Part shown: positions 17,232-25,733 of the stretch, one piece after another
Numbering within the stretch: position 1 is the stretch's first letter
Layout of the letters: each line of letters begins with the position of its first letter
Assembly: GCF_003628125.1 (NCBI RefSeq)
Contig: NZ_RBZU01000005.1
Location: forward strand, 372,001 to 436,000
Length of the DNA stretch: 64,000 nucleotides
Reading direction: 5' to 3'
Origin: Pararobbsia silviterrae
Lineage (GTDB): Bacteria; Pseudomonadota; Gammaproteobacteria; Burkholderiales; Burkholderiaceae
Translations under genes and position numbers: made by a program
Notes under the pieces: model-generated
The model's input: the letters and a program-made list of their open reading frames with translations, nothing else
Databases searched by the model: none
What the model was told of the DNA's origin: nothing

Positions 17232-18638
17232 ATGAATGCCGAGACTCCCGTGGACCGTTCCGTCAGCGCCGCGATGCTGACGCCCGCGCAGGCGCGCGAG
17301 CAGTTGCTCGCCGCCGCGCGTTCGTTCGCCGCGACCGAGACCGTCGATACGCTGGCGGCGAACCGGCGCGTGCTCGCGGCCGATGTGATATCGCCGCTCG
17401 ACGTGCCGCCCGCCGATATCAGCGCGATGGACGGCTATGCCGTGCGAGCGGCCGACGTCGCCGAGGCGGGCGCGCGCGTGCGGATCTCGCAGCGGATCGC
17501 GGCCGGACAGCCGCCGCAGCCGCTCGAGCCCGGCACGGCCGCACGGATCTTCACGGGTGCGCAACTGCCCGCGGGCGCCGACACGATCGTGATTCAGGAA
17601 GACACGCAAACCGACGGCGCCTGGGTCACGTTCGCGGAACGTGCGCAGAGCGGGGCGAACATCAATCGGCAAGGCGCCGATATCCGCGCGGGCGCGGCGA
17701 TTCTCACCACCGGGCACCGTCTCGACGCACAGGCGCTCGGTCTCGCCGCGTCGGTCGGCCGCGCGACGCTCACGGTCTACCGTCGGCCGAAAGTCGCGAT
17801 CTTCTTCACCGGCGACGAACTCACGATGCCCGGCGAGCCGCTGCGGGCCGGTGCGATCTACAATTCGAGCCGCTTTACGCTGACGACGCTGTTGCGCAAT
17901 CTCGGCTGCGAGGTCACCGACTTCGGCATCGTGCCCGACAAGCTCGACGCGACGCGCGCGGTGCTCCGCGAGGCCGCGCGGGGGCACGACCTCGTATTGA
18001 CCTCGGGCGGCGTGTCGGTCGGCGAGGAGGACCACGTCAAGGCTGCCGTCGAGGCCGAGGGCCGGATCGATCTCTGGCGGATCGCGATGAAGCCCGGCAA
18101 GCCGCTCGCGTTCGGCGAGATCCAGGACCGTAGCGCGGCGCCCGTGTCCGGCGTCGAGGCCGTGAGCGAGGCGAGCGGCACGAACAGTACGAACAGTACG
18201 AACAGTACGAACAGTACGAACAGTACGAACAGTACGAACAGTACGAGCGGCACGAACCATGATGCGAGCGACGGGACGCGCGACGCCGAGGGGCGATCGG
18301 TCCATTTCATCGGCCTGCCCGGTAATCCGGTGTCGAGTTTCATCGGCTTCATCCTGTTCGTGCGGCCGTTTGTGCTCAAGCTGCAGGGCGCGGCGCAGCT
18401 CGAACCGCGCGGCGCGTGGATCCGCTGCAATGTTTCGCAAAAAAAGGCTGAACGGCGGCACGAGTATCTGCGCGCGCGTATCGGGGCCGACGGCGGGCTC
18501 GATCTGTTCGCGAACCAGAGTTCGGCGGTGCTGACCTCGACGGTCTGGGCCGATGGACTGATCGATAACCCGCCGAATCATCGAATCGAGGCCGGCGAGG
18601 TCGTCCGGTTTTTGCCGTTCGCGGAGCTCCTTTACTAG
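17232..18638 (+). CDS. moeA: Molybdopterin molybdenumtransferase MoeA
   Basis: With the ATG at 17232 the product is 468 residues. It inserts molybdate into adenylylated molybdopterin. Family motifs are PPADISAMDGYAVRA at the N-terminus, FTGAQLPAGADTIVIQED, and SGGVSVGEEDHVK in the MoeA/MogA-like domain. GLPGNPVSSFIGF comes before the C-terminal beta domain. Between residues about 303 and 350 there is an unusual insertion holding seven Thr-Asn-Ser triplets (317-337) encoded by a perfect 9-bp repeat; most MoeA proteins have only a short loop there. ATGs at 17124 and 17205 are in frame but add non-conserved sequence. It heads a moeA-moaD-moaE cluster. Confidence 0.92.
   Translation: MNAETPVDRSVSAAMLTPAQAREQLLAAARSFAATETVDTLAANRRVLAADVISPLDVPPADISAMDGYAVRAADVAEAGARVRISQRIAAGQPPQPLEPGTAARIFTGAQLPAGADTIVIQEDTQTDGAWVTFAERAQSGANINRQGADIRAGAAILTTGHRLDAQALGLAASVGRATLTVYRRPKVAIFFTGDELTMPGEPLRAGAIYNSSRFTLTTLLRNLGCEVTDFGIVPDKLDATRAVLREAARGHDLVLTSGGVSVGEEDHVKAAVEAEGRIDLWRIAMKPGKPLAFGEIQDRSAAPVSGVEAVSEASGTNSTNSTNSTNSTNSTNSTNSTSGTNHDASDGTRDAEGRSVHFIGLPGNPVSSFIGFILFVRPFVLKLQGAAQLEPRGAWIRCNVSQKKAERRHEYLRARIGADGGLDLFANQSSAVLTSTVWADGLIDNPPNHRIEAGEVVRFLPFAELLY
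18180..18242 (+). repeat. In-frame 9-bp tandem repeat inside moeA
   Basis: Seven perfect copies of ACGAACAGT encode (Thr-Asn-Ser)x7. Degenerate half-copies (ACGAGCGGC, ACGAACC) follow. The unit is a multiple of three, so changes in copy number keep the frame. Confidence 0.95.
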
Positions 18639-18669
18639 AGACCGGCGCGCGGCGAGCCGCCGCGCACGC

Positions 18670-18933
18670 ATGACGATGCATATCCAGCTCAAATTCTTTG
18701 CCAGTGTGCGCGAGGCGCTCGGAACCAGCGACGAGCGCGTGGTCGTGCCCGACACGATCGCCACGGTCGGTGATGTTCGCGCATGGCTGCGTACGCGCGG
18801 TGAACCGTGGAGCGAGACGCTCGCCGAGGGCCGTGCGTTGCGCATGGCCTGCAATCACGTGATGACGGACGCGCAGACCCGAATCACCGAAGGCTGCGAG
18901 GTCGCGTTTTTTCCGCCCGTGACCGGCGGTTGA
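18670..18933 (+). CDS. moaD: Molybdopterin synthase sulfur carrier subunit MoaD
   Basis: The product is 87 residues with a ubiquitin-like fold and ends in the obligatory Gly-Gly (PPVTGG). That tail is thiocarboxylated and donates sulfur to precursor Z within molybdopterin synthase. LKFFASVREALG near the start and CEVAFFPPVTGG at the end are typical. The start at 18670 could instead be the ATG two codons later. It lies between moeA and moaE with gaps of about 30 and 50 bp. Confidence 0.93.
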   Translation: MTMHIQLKFFASVREALGTSDERVVVPDTIATVGDVRAWLRTRGEPWSETLAEGRALRMACNHVMTDAQTRITEGCEVAFFPPVTGG

Positions 18934-18982
18934 GCGCGATGTTCGGCGACACACGGAACCTGGCGCGCAGCGAGGCATCGAG

Positions 18983-19465
18983 ATGACCGTACGCATCCAG
19001 ACCGCCGAATTCGACCTTGGCGTCGAAACACAGGCATTACGCGGCGCGAACGCGGCCGTCGGCGCGCTCGTGAGCTTTGTCGGCACCGTGCGCGACATTC
19101 ACGACGGCGAGCACGTGTCGCGGATGGAGCTCGAACATTACCCGGGCATGACCGAGACGTCGATCGAGACGATCGTCGAGGCCGCGCGCACGCGCTGGAC
19201 GCTCATCGATGCGCTCGTGATCCATCGCGTCGGCGTATTGCTGCCGACCGACCCGATCGTGCTCGTGGCCGTGACGGCCTCGCATCGCGGCGAAGCGTTC
19301 GCGGCCTGCGAGTTCATCATCGATTATCTGAAGACCGCGGCGCCGTTCTGGAAAAAGGAAACGACGTCCGCCGGCGCACGCTGGGTCGATGCGCGCGAAA
19401 CCGACGACGCTGCACTTGCCCGTTGGGGCGTCGTATCGATGAACGCGTCGCCGCCGCGGCCCTGA
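18983..19465 (+). CDS. moaE: Molybdopterin synthase catalytic subunit MoaE
   Basis: The product is 160 residues. It pairs with MoaD to make molybdopterin. Motifs include FVGTVRD near the N-terminus, MELEHYPGMTE, HRVGVLLPTD, and YLKTAAPFWKKE, which holds the active-site lysines. It completes the moeA-moaD-moaE group. Other steps of the pathway (moaA, moaC, moeB) are not in this window. Confidence 0.94.
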   Translation: MTVRIQTAEFDLGVETQALRGANAAVGALVSFVGTVRDIHDGEHVSRMELEHYPGMTETSIETIVEAARTRWTLIDALVIHRVGVLLPTDPIVLVAVTASHRGEAFAACEFIIDYLKTAAPFWKKETTSAGARWVDARETDDAALARWGVVSMNASPPRP

Positions 19466-19522
19466 TTGCCCGCACCGGGTGCGTCGGGCCAAACGATTTG
19501 AATCGATTCGAATCACCGATTG

Positions 19523-19537
19523 ATGCGCAATGCGCAT
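19523..19537. promoter_or_regulatory. Perfect 15-bp inverted repeat, possible operator
   Basis: ATGCGCA-A-TGCGCAT, a perfect dyad with a one-base centre. It lies 58 bp past moaE and about 360 bp upstream of nsrR. The symmetry suits a homodimeric regulator; I cannot name one. Confidence 0.35.
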
Positions 19538-19598
19538 GACGCAATTAAGCTAATTGAAAACTTTTGATATTCATTTCTTCATGATTTGGGAAATGATG

Positions 19599-19616
19599 CC
19601 TTAATGCGTCTTAAGG
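19599..19616. promoter_or_regulatory. Perfect 6-6-6 inverted repeat, possible operator
   Basis: CCTTAA-tgcgtc-TTAAGG in the AT-rich region between moaE and nsrR. It differs from the published E. coli NsrR site, so any link with NsrR autoregulation is speculative. Confidence 0.35.
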
Positions 19617-19895
19617 TCTGAAAATAATCTGTGTCGACCATTCGGGAAAACCCTTATTCTGGGGTTTAGTGAAAATATTAGGTTAAGCATTCGCATATTT
19701 TTGTTTAGGCAGCGCAAAAACAAAATCCGCGTAATAATCCCGGCCTTAACTTTGACATGCTGCGTATGTAGTGCGACGAAGCCGCCGACCCGCGGTTTCG
19801 TGGCGCGCGCCCAGGCCACCAGCCGGCGTGCTATACGCGGAGCGATCGTCGTGCTGGGGGCGCGGCGATCCCATGTCGGAACCACGGTGATCCCG

Positions 19896-20411
19896 ATGCG
19901 ACTAACCGATTACACAGACTATTCGCTGCGCGTCCTTTTATATCTGACGGTTCGACGCGACCGTCTCGCAACCATCCAGGAAATCGCCGAGGCCTATGGC
20001 GTTTCCAAAAATCATTTAATGAAAATCGCCCAGCGCCTCGGCGAATTGGGCTGGATCGAAACCGTGCGCGGACGCAAGGGCGGTCTGCGCCTCGCGCCCG
20101 ACTCGACGCATCTCACCATCGGCCGCATCGTGCGCGAAACCGAGTCGGATTTCGCGCTGGCGCCATGTTTCGCGCGGCATGGCTCGGATGCCGCCGCCGG
20201 CGATGTCGAGCAGACCTGCGTGATCGCGCCGTCGTGTCAGCTCAAGGACGTGTTCGCGCGTGCGCGGGACGCGTTTCTGCGCGAACTCGACAATCACACG
20301 CTCGCGCAGATTTCGGAGCCGTCGGCGGCCCTCTCGACGCTGCTCGGTATGACGCCGATCCGTGTGATCCGGCATACCGAGACGTCCGTCGCCGAAGCCG
20401 CGCTCGGATAG
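19896..20411 (+). CDS. nsrR: Rrf2-family nitric-oxide-responsive repressor, NsrR-like
   Basis: The product is 171 residues starting at the ATG at 19896 (MRLTDYTDYSLRVLLYL, the standard Rrf2/NsrR N-terminus). The winged helix includes AYGVSKNHLMKIAQRLG and VRGRKGGLRLAP. Three cysteines at 91, 108 and 114 (APC...QTCVIAPSCQLK) match the NsrR iron-sulfur ligands, and ELDNHTLAQI matches the dimer helix. The spacing between the first and second Cys is about 12 residues longer than in E. coli NsrR (Cys 91, 96, 102), with an Asp/Ala/Gly-rich insert. No NO-detoxifying gene such as hmp or norB is adjacent, so its targets lie elsewhere or include itself. Confidence 0.85.
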   Translation: MRLTDYTDYSLRVLLYLTVRRDRLATIQEIAEAYGVSKNHLMKIAQRLGELGWIETVRGRKGGLRLAPDSTHLTIGRIVRETESDFALAPCFARHGSDAAAGDVEQTCVIAPSCQLKDVFARARDAFLRELDNHTLAQISEPSAALSTLLGMTPIRVIRHTETSVAEAALG

Positions 20412-20517
20412 CGTCGGCGCTTCGATACGGGATCGAGCGGAACCCGGCGCGCGCGATCGTGCGCCGGGCCGCCGCGTCTCGGCCTTGTTCGTTCCCCGAT
20501 TTTTTTACCGGTCATCG

Positions 20518-20541
20518 CTTGAAAAGCACTCCAAAACCCCT
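20518..20541 (+). promoter_or_regulatory. Sigma-32 heat-shock promoter of clpB
   Basis: CTTGAAA (20518-20524), a 12-base spacer, then CCCCTA (20537-20542). This matches the sigma-32 consensus CTTGAAA-N11-16-CCCCAT very well and lies about 50 bp before the clpB start. A strong ribosome site, GGAGGGG, follows at 20563-20569. Confidence 0.85.
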
Positions 20542-20573
20542 AATTTGATTGCAGTGATGAATCGGAGGGGTTC

Positions 20574-23168
20574 ATGAGAATCGACAAACTGACGACCAAG
20601 TTTCAAGAAGCACTGCAGGACGCGCAAAGCCTTGCGGCGGGCCGCGATCACCCATACATCGAAGGCGCTCACGTGCTGTCCGCGCTCGTCGCGCAGACCG
20701 ACGGGGCGGCGCGGTCGTTGCTCGCCCGTGCGGGCGTGCATGTTCAAGCGTTGCAGGCCGGACTCCAGGAAGCGCTCGCGCGCCTGCCCGAGGTCAAGGG
20801 CAACGACGGCAACGTCCAGGTGGGCCGCGAGCTCTCGGGTCTGCTGAATCAGGCCGACAAGGAAGCCCAGAAGGCCGGCGACAGCTATATCTCGAGCGAG
20901 ATGTTCCTGCTCGCGCTCGCCGAGGACAAGGGCGAAACGGCCAAGCTCGCGCGTCAGCATGGTCTTGCGCGCAAGGCGCTCGAGGCGGCGATTCAAGCCG
21001 TGCGCGGCGGCCAGCCCGTCAACAGCCAGGACGCGGAAAGCAATCGCGAGGCGCTCAAGAAATACACGATCGATCTGACCGAGCGCGCGCGCGCGGGCAA
21101 GCTCGACCCCGTGATCGGACGCGACGACGAGATTCGCCGCTCGATCCAGATTCTCCAGCGCCGCACGAAGAACAATCCGGTGCTGATCGGCGAACCGGGC
21201 GTCGGCAAGACGGCGATCGTCGAAGGTCTCGCGCAGCGCATCGTCAACGGCGAAGTGCCCGAGACGCTCAAGAACAAGCGCGTGCTCTCGCTTGACATGG
21301 CGGCGCTGCTGGCGGGCGCGAAATTCCGCGGCGAATTCGAAGAGCGCCTGAAAGCCGTGCTCAACGACATCGCGAAGGACGAAGGGCAGACGATCGTCTT
21401 CATCGACGAAATTCACACGATGGTCGGCGCGGGCAAGGCCGAGGGCGCGCTCGACGCGGGCAATATGCTCAAGCCCGCGCTCGCGCGCGGCGAGCTTCAC
21501 TGCGTCGGCGCGACGACCCTCGACGAATACCGCAAGTACATCGAAAAGGATGCCGCGCTCGAACGCCGCTTCCAGAAGGTGCTCGTCGACGAACCGTCGG
21601 TCGAGGCGACGATTGCGATCCTGCGTGGTCTGCAAGAGAAGTACGAGCTGCATCACGGTGTCGAGATCACCGATCCGGCGATCGTGGCGGCCGCCGAGCT
21701 CAGCAACCGGTACATCACCGACCGGTTCCTGCCGGACAAGGCGATCGACCTCATCGACGAAGCGGCCTCGAAGATCAAGATGGAAATCGACTCGAAGCCC
21801 GAGGCGATGGACAAGCTCGACCGGCGCTTGATTCAGCTCAAGATCGAGCGCGAGGCCGTCCGGAAGGAAACGGACGAAGCGTCGCAAAAGCGTCTGCAAT
21901 TGATCGAGGACGAGATCGATCGGCTCGACCACGAGTACGCGGATCTCGAGGAGATCTGGACGGCCGAAAAGGCCGCCGTGCAGGGCAGCGCGGCGCTCAA
22001 GGAAGACATCGAGAAGGTTCGCGCGGAAATCGTGCGCCTGCAGCGCCAGGGCAAGCTCGAGCAGGTCGCCGAGCTCCAGTACGGCAAGCTGCCGCAACTC
22101 GAGGCGCGGCTCAAGGACGTCACGAACGCCGAAACGCAGGAGCAGCATTCGGCCAAGCCGCGTTTGCTGCGTACGCAGGTCGGCGCCGAGGAAATTGCCG
22201 AAGTCGTCTCGCGCGCCACGGGCATTCCGGTCGCGCGGATGATGCAGGGCGAGCGCGACAAGCTGCTCAAGATCGAAGAGCGGCTGCACGAGCGCGTGGT
22301 CGGTCAGGATGAGGCGATCACGGCCGTGGCCGATGCGATCCGTCGTTCGCGCGCGGGGCTGTCCGATCCGAACCGGCCGTATGGTTCGTTCCTGTTTCTC
22401 GGACCGACGGGCGTCGGCAAGACCGAGCTGTGCAAGGCGTTGGCGTCGTTCCTGTTCGACTCGGAAGAGCATCTGATCCGGATCGACATGAGCGAATTCA
22501 TGGAGAAGCACAGCGTCGCGCGCTTGATCGGTGCGCCGCCGGGCTACGTGGGTTACGAGGAGGGCGGGTATCTGACCGAAGCCGTGCGTCGCAAGCCGTA
22601 TAGCGTGATCCTGCTCGACGAAGTCGAGAAGGCGCACCCGGACGTCTTCAACGTGCTGCTGCAGGTGCTCGACGACGGACGCATGACGGACGGGCAGGGA
22701 CGCACGGTCGACTTCAAGAACACGGTCATCGTGATGACGTCGAATATCGGCGCGCAGATGATTCAGTCGATGGTCGGCGAGCCGCAGAACGCGATTCGCG
22801 ATGCGGTCTGGGAAGAGGTCAAGCAGCAGTTCCGGCCTGAATTCCTGAACCGTATCGACGAGGTTGTCGTGTTCCACGGGCTCGATCGCGCGAATATCGA
22901 ATCGATCGCGTCGATTCAGCTCAAGCGGCTGGTCGAACGGCTCGCGAAGATGGACATGCAGCTCGATGTGTCGGAGTCGGCGCTTTCGCAGATCGCGCGT
23001 GTCGGATACGACCCGTTATTCGGGGCACGACCGCTCAAGCGCGCGATTCAGCAGGAGATCGAGAATCCGGTGGCGAAGTTGATTCTCGCCGGCAAATTCG
23101 GCCCGAAGGATGTGATTCCGGTCGATTATCACGAAGGCAAGTTCGCTTTCGAGCGCGTCGTGCATTGA
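20574..23168 (+). CDS. clpB: ATP-dependent disaggregase ClpB
   Basis: The product is 864 residues, the usual length for this Hsp100 protein. It threads aggregated proteins through a hexameric pore together with DnaK. The N-terminal Clp_N domain begins [14 protein letters not shown]. The first AAA+ module has Walker A GEPGVGKT at 206-213. A long coiled-coil middle domain (about 410-525) distinguishes ClpB from ClpA. The second module has GPTGVGKT at 610-617 and the pore loop GYVGYEEGG. The sigma-32 promoter upstream explains its heat induction, and a clean terminator follows, so the gene is monocistronic. Confidence 0.97.
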   Translation: MRIDKLTTKFQEALQDAQSLAAGRDHPYIEGAHVLSALVAQTDGAARSLLARAGVHVQALQAGLQEALARLPEVKGNDGNVQVGRELSGLLNQADKEAQKAGDSYISSEMFLLALAEDKGETAKLARQHGLARKALEAAIQAVRGGQPVNSQDAESNREALKKYTIDLTERARAGKLDPVIGRDDEIRRSIQILQRRTKNNPVLIGEPGVGKTAIVEGLAQRIVNGEVPETLKNKRVLSLDMAALLAGAKFRGEFEERLKAVLNDIAKDEGQTIVFIDEIHTMVGAGKAEGALDAGNMLKPALARGELHCVGATTLDEYRKYIEKDAALERRFQKVLVDEPSVEATIAILRGLQEKYELHHGVEITDPAIVAAAELSNRYITDRFLPDKAIDLIDEAASKIKMEIDSKPEAMDKLDRRLIQLKIEREAVRKETDEASQKRLQLIEDEIDRLDHEYADLEEIWTAEKAAVQGSAALKEDIEKVRAEIVRLQRQGKLEQVAELQYGKLPQLEARLKDVTNAETQEQHSAKPRLLRTQVGAEEIAEVVSRATGIPVARMMQGERDKLLKIEERLHERVVGQDEAITAVADAIRRSRAGLSDPNRPYGSFLFLGPTGVGKTELCKALASFLFDSEEHLIRIDMSEFMEKHSVARLIGAPPGYVGYEEGGYLTEAVRRKPYSVILLDEVEKAHPDVFNVLLQVLDDGRMTDGQGRTVDFKNTVIVMTSNIGAQMIQSMVGEPQNAIRDAVWEEVKQQFRPEFLNRIDEVVVFHGLDRANIESIASIQLKRLVERLAKMDMQLDVSESALSQIARVGYDPLFGARPLKRAIQQEIENPVAKLILAGKFGPKDVIPVDYHEGKFAFERVVH

Positions 23169-23200
23169 GTGGATGTGTCGCGTTCGCGCGACGGGTATCG

Positions 23201-23231
23201 AAAGCCCCGGCATACCGCCGGGGCTTTTTTA
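23201..23231 (+). terminator. Rho-independent terminator of clpB
   Basis: Ten-bp arms AAAGCCCCGG and CCGGGGCTTT with a seven-base loop, running into TTTTTT. It lies 33 bp after the clpB stop. Confidence 0.93.
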
Positions 23232-23405
23232 TTGGCGGATCCGCTTTACGCGCTCCCGTGATCGCGCTAAGCCGGGGTTTCCTCGAGCGCCGGATGGCAC
23301 GCCATTGCACGACCGTGTGAGCCGTTGTAATGTGCGAGTCGCCCCCCGGCATCGATCTCGAACGTTTCCGAGCCGCCTCGAACCGAATCTCATCGCGTTC
23401 CGCCG

Positions 23406-23873
23406 ATGTTTGCCGCGCTGCCTTACGACAACGACTTCTTCTTGCGCCGCGCGACGCCCGCGGACTTCGAGTTCGCGCATACGCTGACGCGCAGCAATAT
23501 GCTCGGCTACTACAAGCGGCATGGACTCGTCTGGCGCAGCGACCTGTTTCTCGCCAGTTGGAATAGTTCGGAAAACTACGTGATCGAATGGGCCGGCATG
23601 GCGATCGGCGTGCTGCGGATCGACCAGGATGCCGATGCGCTCTATGTCCATGACATCCATATCGTCTCGACGCATCGCAATCGCGGCGCGGGCACCTTCG
23701 CCCTGCAGTCGGCCCACGACATCGCGCGCACGCGCCGTCGCCGCACGCTGATCCTGCGCGTCTTCGTCGACAACCCGGCGGCACGGCTCTACGAACGTCT
23801 CGGTTATCGTCCGATCAACGTGCGCACGTCCGCAGGTTCGATCCGCCAGATGACGCGCCCCGTCGATGAATAA
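23406..23873 (+). CDS. GNAT-family N-acetyltransferase
   Basis: The product is 155 residues, a single GNAT domain. The acetyl-CoA pyrophosphate-binding loop is visible as VSTHRNRGAGTFAL, and VDNPAARLYERLGYRP is the usual C-terminal Tyr-containing motif. The centre, LYVHDIHIVSTHR, gives the beta4 strand. GNAT proteins of this size transfer an acetyl group to small amines, peptides or ribosomal proteins; the substrate cannot be told from sequence. Its start at 23406 has no strong ribosome site. It is a lone gene between the clpB terminator and the chvE region. Confidence 0.8.
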   Translation: MFAALPYDNDFFLRRATPADFEFAHTLTRSNMLGYYKRHGLVWRSDLFLASWNSSENYVIEWAGMAIGVLRIDQDADALYVHDIHIVSTHRNRGAGTFALQSAHDIARTRRRRTLILRVFVDNPAARLYERLGYRPINVRTSAGSIRQMTRPVDE

Positions 23874-24582
23874 ATGAAGAATCGGCAAGAAATCCCAACA
23901 TATGCACGGTTCGAGCGCGATCGGTAGCAATTCATACAAGGTGTTGCAGACGCGAATGGGCCGCGAACGCCGGAGCGGTCTGGATTGCGCGATGCGCCTT
24001 ACCGAAAATGATATCAATACCCGGTTTTTCACTATTAGACGCCTATTGACGCGGGCCTTAGACTTGGCGCCAACGCACATGAGGACAATTATCAAAATGA
24101 GCGAGGCCGTGTCGGGGGACACGCATGACATTAACGGGCGCCGGATCGACGGCGTCGCGTCGGGCCATCGCCATTCTCCGTTCGACGCGCCTGAAGGCGT
24201 CGTCGAGCGTGCCCGCGGCGAGCGGACCTTGCCGGCCGCGGACGCATTTCAATGGCGTCCGAGCGCGCCTCAGCGCGATTTTTGATTGACGCCATGGCGT
24301 GCGCTACTCAGGGTTCATCGCGTTTAATGGCGCTGCCAGCGACGAAATCGAACTGCCTGAATGCCGCATCGTCCATGCATGATTTATTTAAATAGAAGAT
24401 GGGGATGCGCTTGAATTGCCCGCGAGCAGAAACGCGAATCGGCCGAGTTCAATTCCGCCATCAAAACGAGTGACATGCGCGCCTGACCGGAGCGTGGATA
24501 TCAAACCGCAGTTTTTCAACAAGACGCCTGCCTGGACTGCGGCCAGAACGGCACACATGCAGACATCAAAGGAGACACACCG
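23874..24582. other. Gene-poor region upstream of chvE
   Basis: About 700 bp. One reading frame (23902-24285, plus) is long enough to be a gene but has no ribosome site, fold or compositional support. Inverted repeats ATGGCGTC (24252-24259) and GACGCCAT (24288-24295) enclose a smaller GCGC stem followed by TTTTT, possibly a terminator or attenuator. An AT-rich patch at 24379-24400, ATTTATTTAAAT, may be part of the chvE promoter. The ribosome site AAAGGAG sits at 24564-24570. Confidence 0.45.
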
Positions 24583-25644
24583 ATGAAACGCCTTTTCCTC
24601 AAGACCCTCGTTGCAGTCATGGCACTGCCGATGATCAGTCTCGCGCATGCCGATGATAAGGGGCTGGTTGCCGTGTCGATGCCGACGAAGTCGTCGGCGC
24701 GCTGGATCGCCGACGGCGATAACATGGTCAAGGCTCTGAAAGCGGAAGGCTACGCGACCGATCTGCAGTACGGCGACGACGACATTCCGAACCAGCTCGC
24801 GCAAATCGAGAACATGGTCACGAAGAAGCCGAAGGTGCTCGTGATCGCCGCGATCGACGGTACGACGCTGACCGACGTGCTCAAGAAGGCCCATGACGCC
24901 GGTGTCAAGGTCATCGCATACGACCGCCTGATCAAGAACTCGCCCGACGTCGACTACTACGCGACGTTCGACAACTTCAAGGTTGGCGTGCTGCAGGCGC
25001 AATCGATTGTCGACAAGCTCGGCCTCAAGGAAGGCAAGGGCCCGTTCAATATCGAACTGTTCGGCGGCTCGCCCGACGACAACAACGCCTACTTCTTCTA
25101 TAACGGCGCGATGAGCGTGCTGGACCCGTATATCAAGAGCGGCAAGCTCGTGGTCCGCAGCAAGCAGTTCGGCATGGACAAGGTCGGCACGCTGCGTTGG
25201 GACGGCGCCGTTGCGCAAGCCCGTATGGACAACCTGCTGTCCGCTTACTACGGCAATGCGAAGCTCGACGCCGTGCTGAGCCCGTATGACGGCCTGAGCA
25301 TCGGTATCCTGTCGTCGGTCAAGGGCGTCGGCTACTGCACGGCTCAACAACCGTGCCCGATCGTCAGCGGTCAAGATGCCGAAGTGCCGTCGGTCAAGTC
25401 GATCCTGCACGGCGAGCAATACTCGACGATCTTCAAGGACACGCGCAACCTGGCCAAGGTGACGGTCGCGATGATCGACGCGATGATGCAAGGCAAGCAG
25501 CCCGAGGTCAACGATACGAAGACGTATAACAACGGCGTGAAGATCGTGCCGTCGTATCTGCTCAGCCCGGTCCTGGTCGACGCATCGAACTGGAAGCCGG
25601 TGCTCGTCGACAGCGGTTACTACAAGGAATCGCAACTGAAGTAA
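24583..25644 (+). CDS. chvE: Periplasmic multiple-sugar-binding protein ChvE
   Basis: The product is 353 residues with a Sec signal peptide of about 23 residues (cleavage after LAHA). It is a type I periplasmic binding protein. The mature N-terminus, [19 protein letters not shown], and blocks such as [36 protein letters not shown] and [12 protein letters not shown] closely match ChvE of Agrobacterium. ChvE binds arabinose, glucose, galactose, xylose and related sugars, and in Agrobacterium also signals to VirA. It is followed by the ATPase gguA and permease gguB. A hairpin after the stop codon probably raises its expression above theirs. Confidence 0.92.
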   Translation: MKRLFLKTLVAVMALPMISLAHADDKGLVAVSMPTKSSARWIADGDNMVKALKAEGYATDLQYGDDDIPNQLAQIENMVTKKPKVLVIAAIDGTTLTDVLKKAHDAGVKVIAYDRLIKNSPDVDYYATFDNFKVGVLQAQSIVDKLGLKEGKGPFNIELFGGSPDDNNAYFFYNGAMSVLDPYIKSGKLVVRSKQFGMDKVGTLRWDGAVAQARMDNLLSAYYGNAKLDAVLSPYDGLSIGILSSVKGVGYCTAQQPCPIVSGQDAEVPSVKSILHGEQYSTIFKDTRNLAKVTVAMIDAMMQGKQPEVNDTKTYNNGVKIVPSYLLSPVLVDASNWKPVLVDSGYYKESQLK

Positions 25645-25653
25645 ATCGGCACC

Positions 25654-25698
25654 CGGGCCCGCTCGCCGAGACGTCAAGCGTTTTGGCGAGCGGGCCCG
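25654..25698 (+). promoter_or_regulatory. Long intercistronic hairpin between chvE and gguA
   Basis: Perfect 14-bp arms CGGGCCCGCTCGCC (25654-25667) and GGCGAGCGGGCCCG (25685-25698) with a 17-base loop. No T-run follows on the plus strand. Such structures after a binding-protein gene usually protect its mRNA or partly terminate transcription, keeping binding protein in excess of the membrane parts. Confidence 0.8.
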
Positions 25699-25733
25699 TT
25701 GACATACTCTGTAATCAGGAATCAGGAGACTGC

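Larger units (their letters stand above)
19466..19895. other. AT-rich intergenic region upstream of nsrR
   Basis: About 430 bp with no convincing gene on either strand and a base composition far more AT-rich than its surroundings (clearest at 19500-19760). It holds two perfect inverted repeats, listed separately. A TTGACA lies at about 19754-19759 without a well-placed -10. The only long reading frame (19601-19885, minus) has no recognisable features. Confidence 0.5.

Noticed and set aside
18180-18242. N-glycosylation signal array in MoeA
   Set aside because: Asn-Ser-Thr sequons occur by repeat structure alone. MoeA is cytoplasmic and has no export signal, so glycosylation is not expected.
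19601-19885. A minus-strand frame in the AT-rich island
   Set aside because: It overlaps inverted repeats and has no motif; the composition is that of the island rather than of a gene.
20505-22877. A 790-codon open frame antisense to clpB
   Set aside because: The sequence is Leu/Arg/Asp/His-rich with no motif and lies opposite a perfectly conserved gene. It is a codon-bias shadow, as are similar frames opposite thrC, hom, gguA and bphP.
23902-24285. A 127-codon plus-strand frame before chvE
   Set aside because: There is no ribosome site, and its product shows no fold, composition or motif like a real protein.
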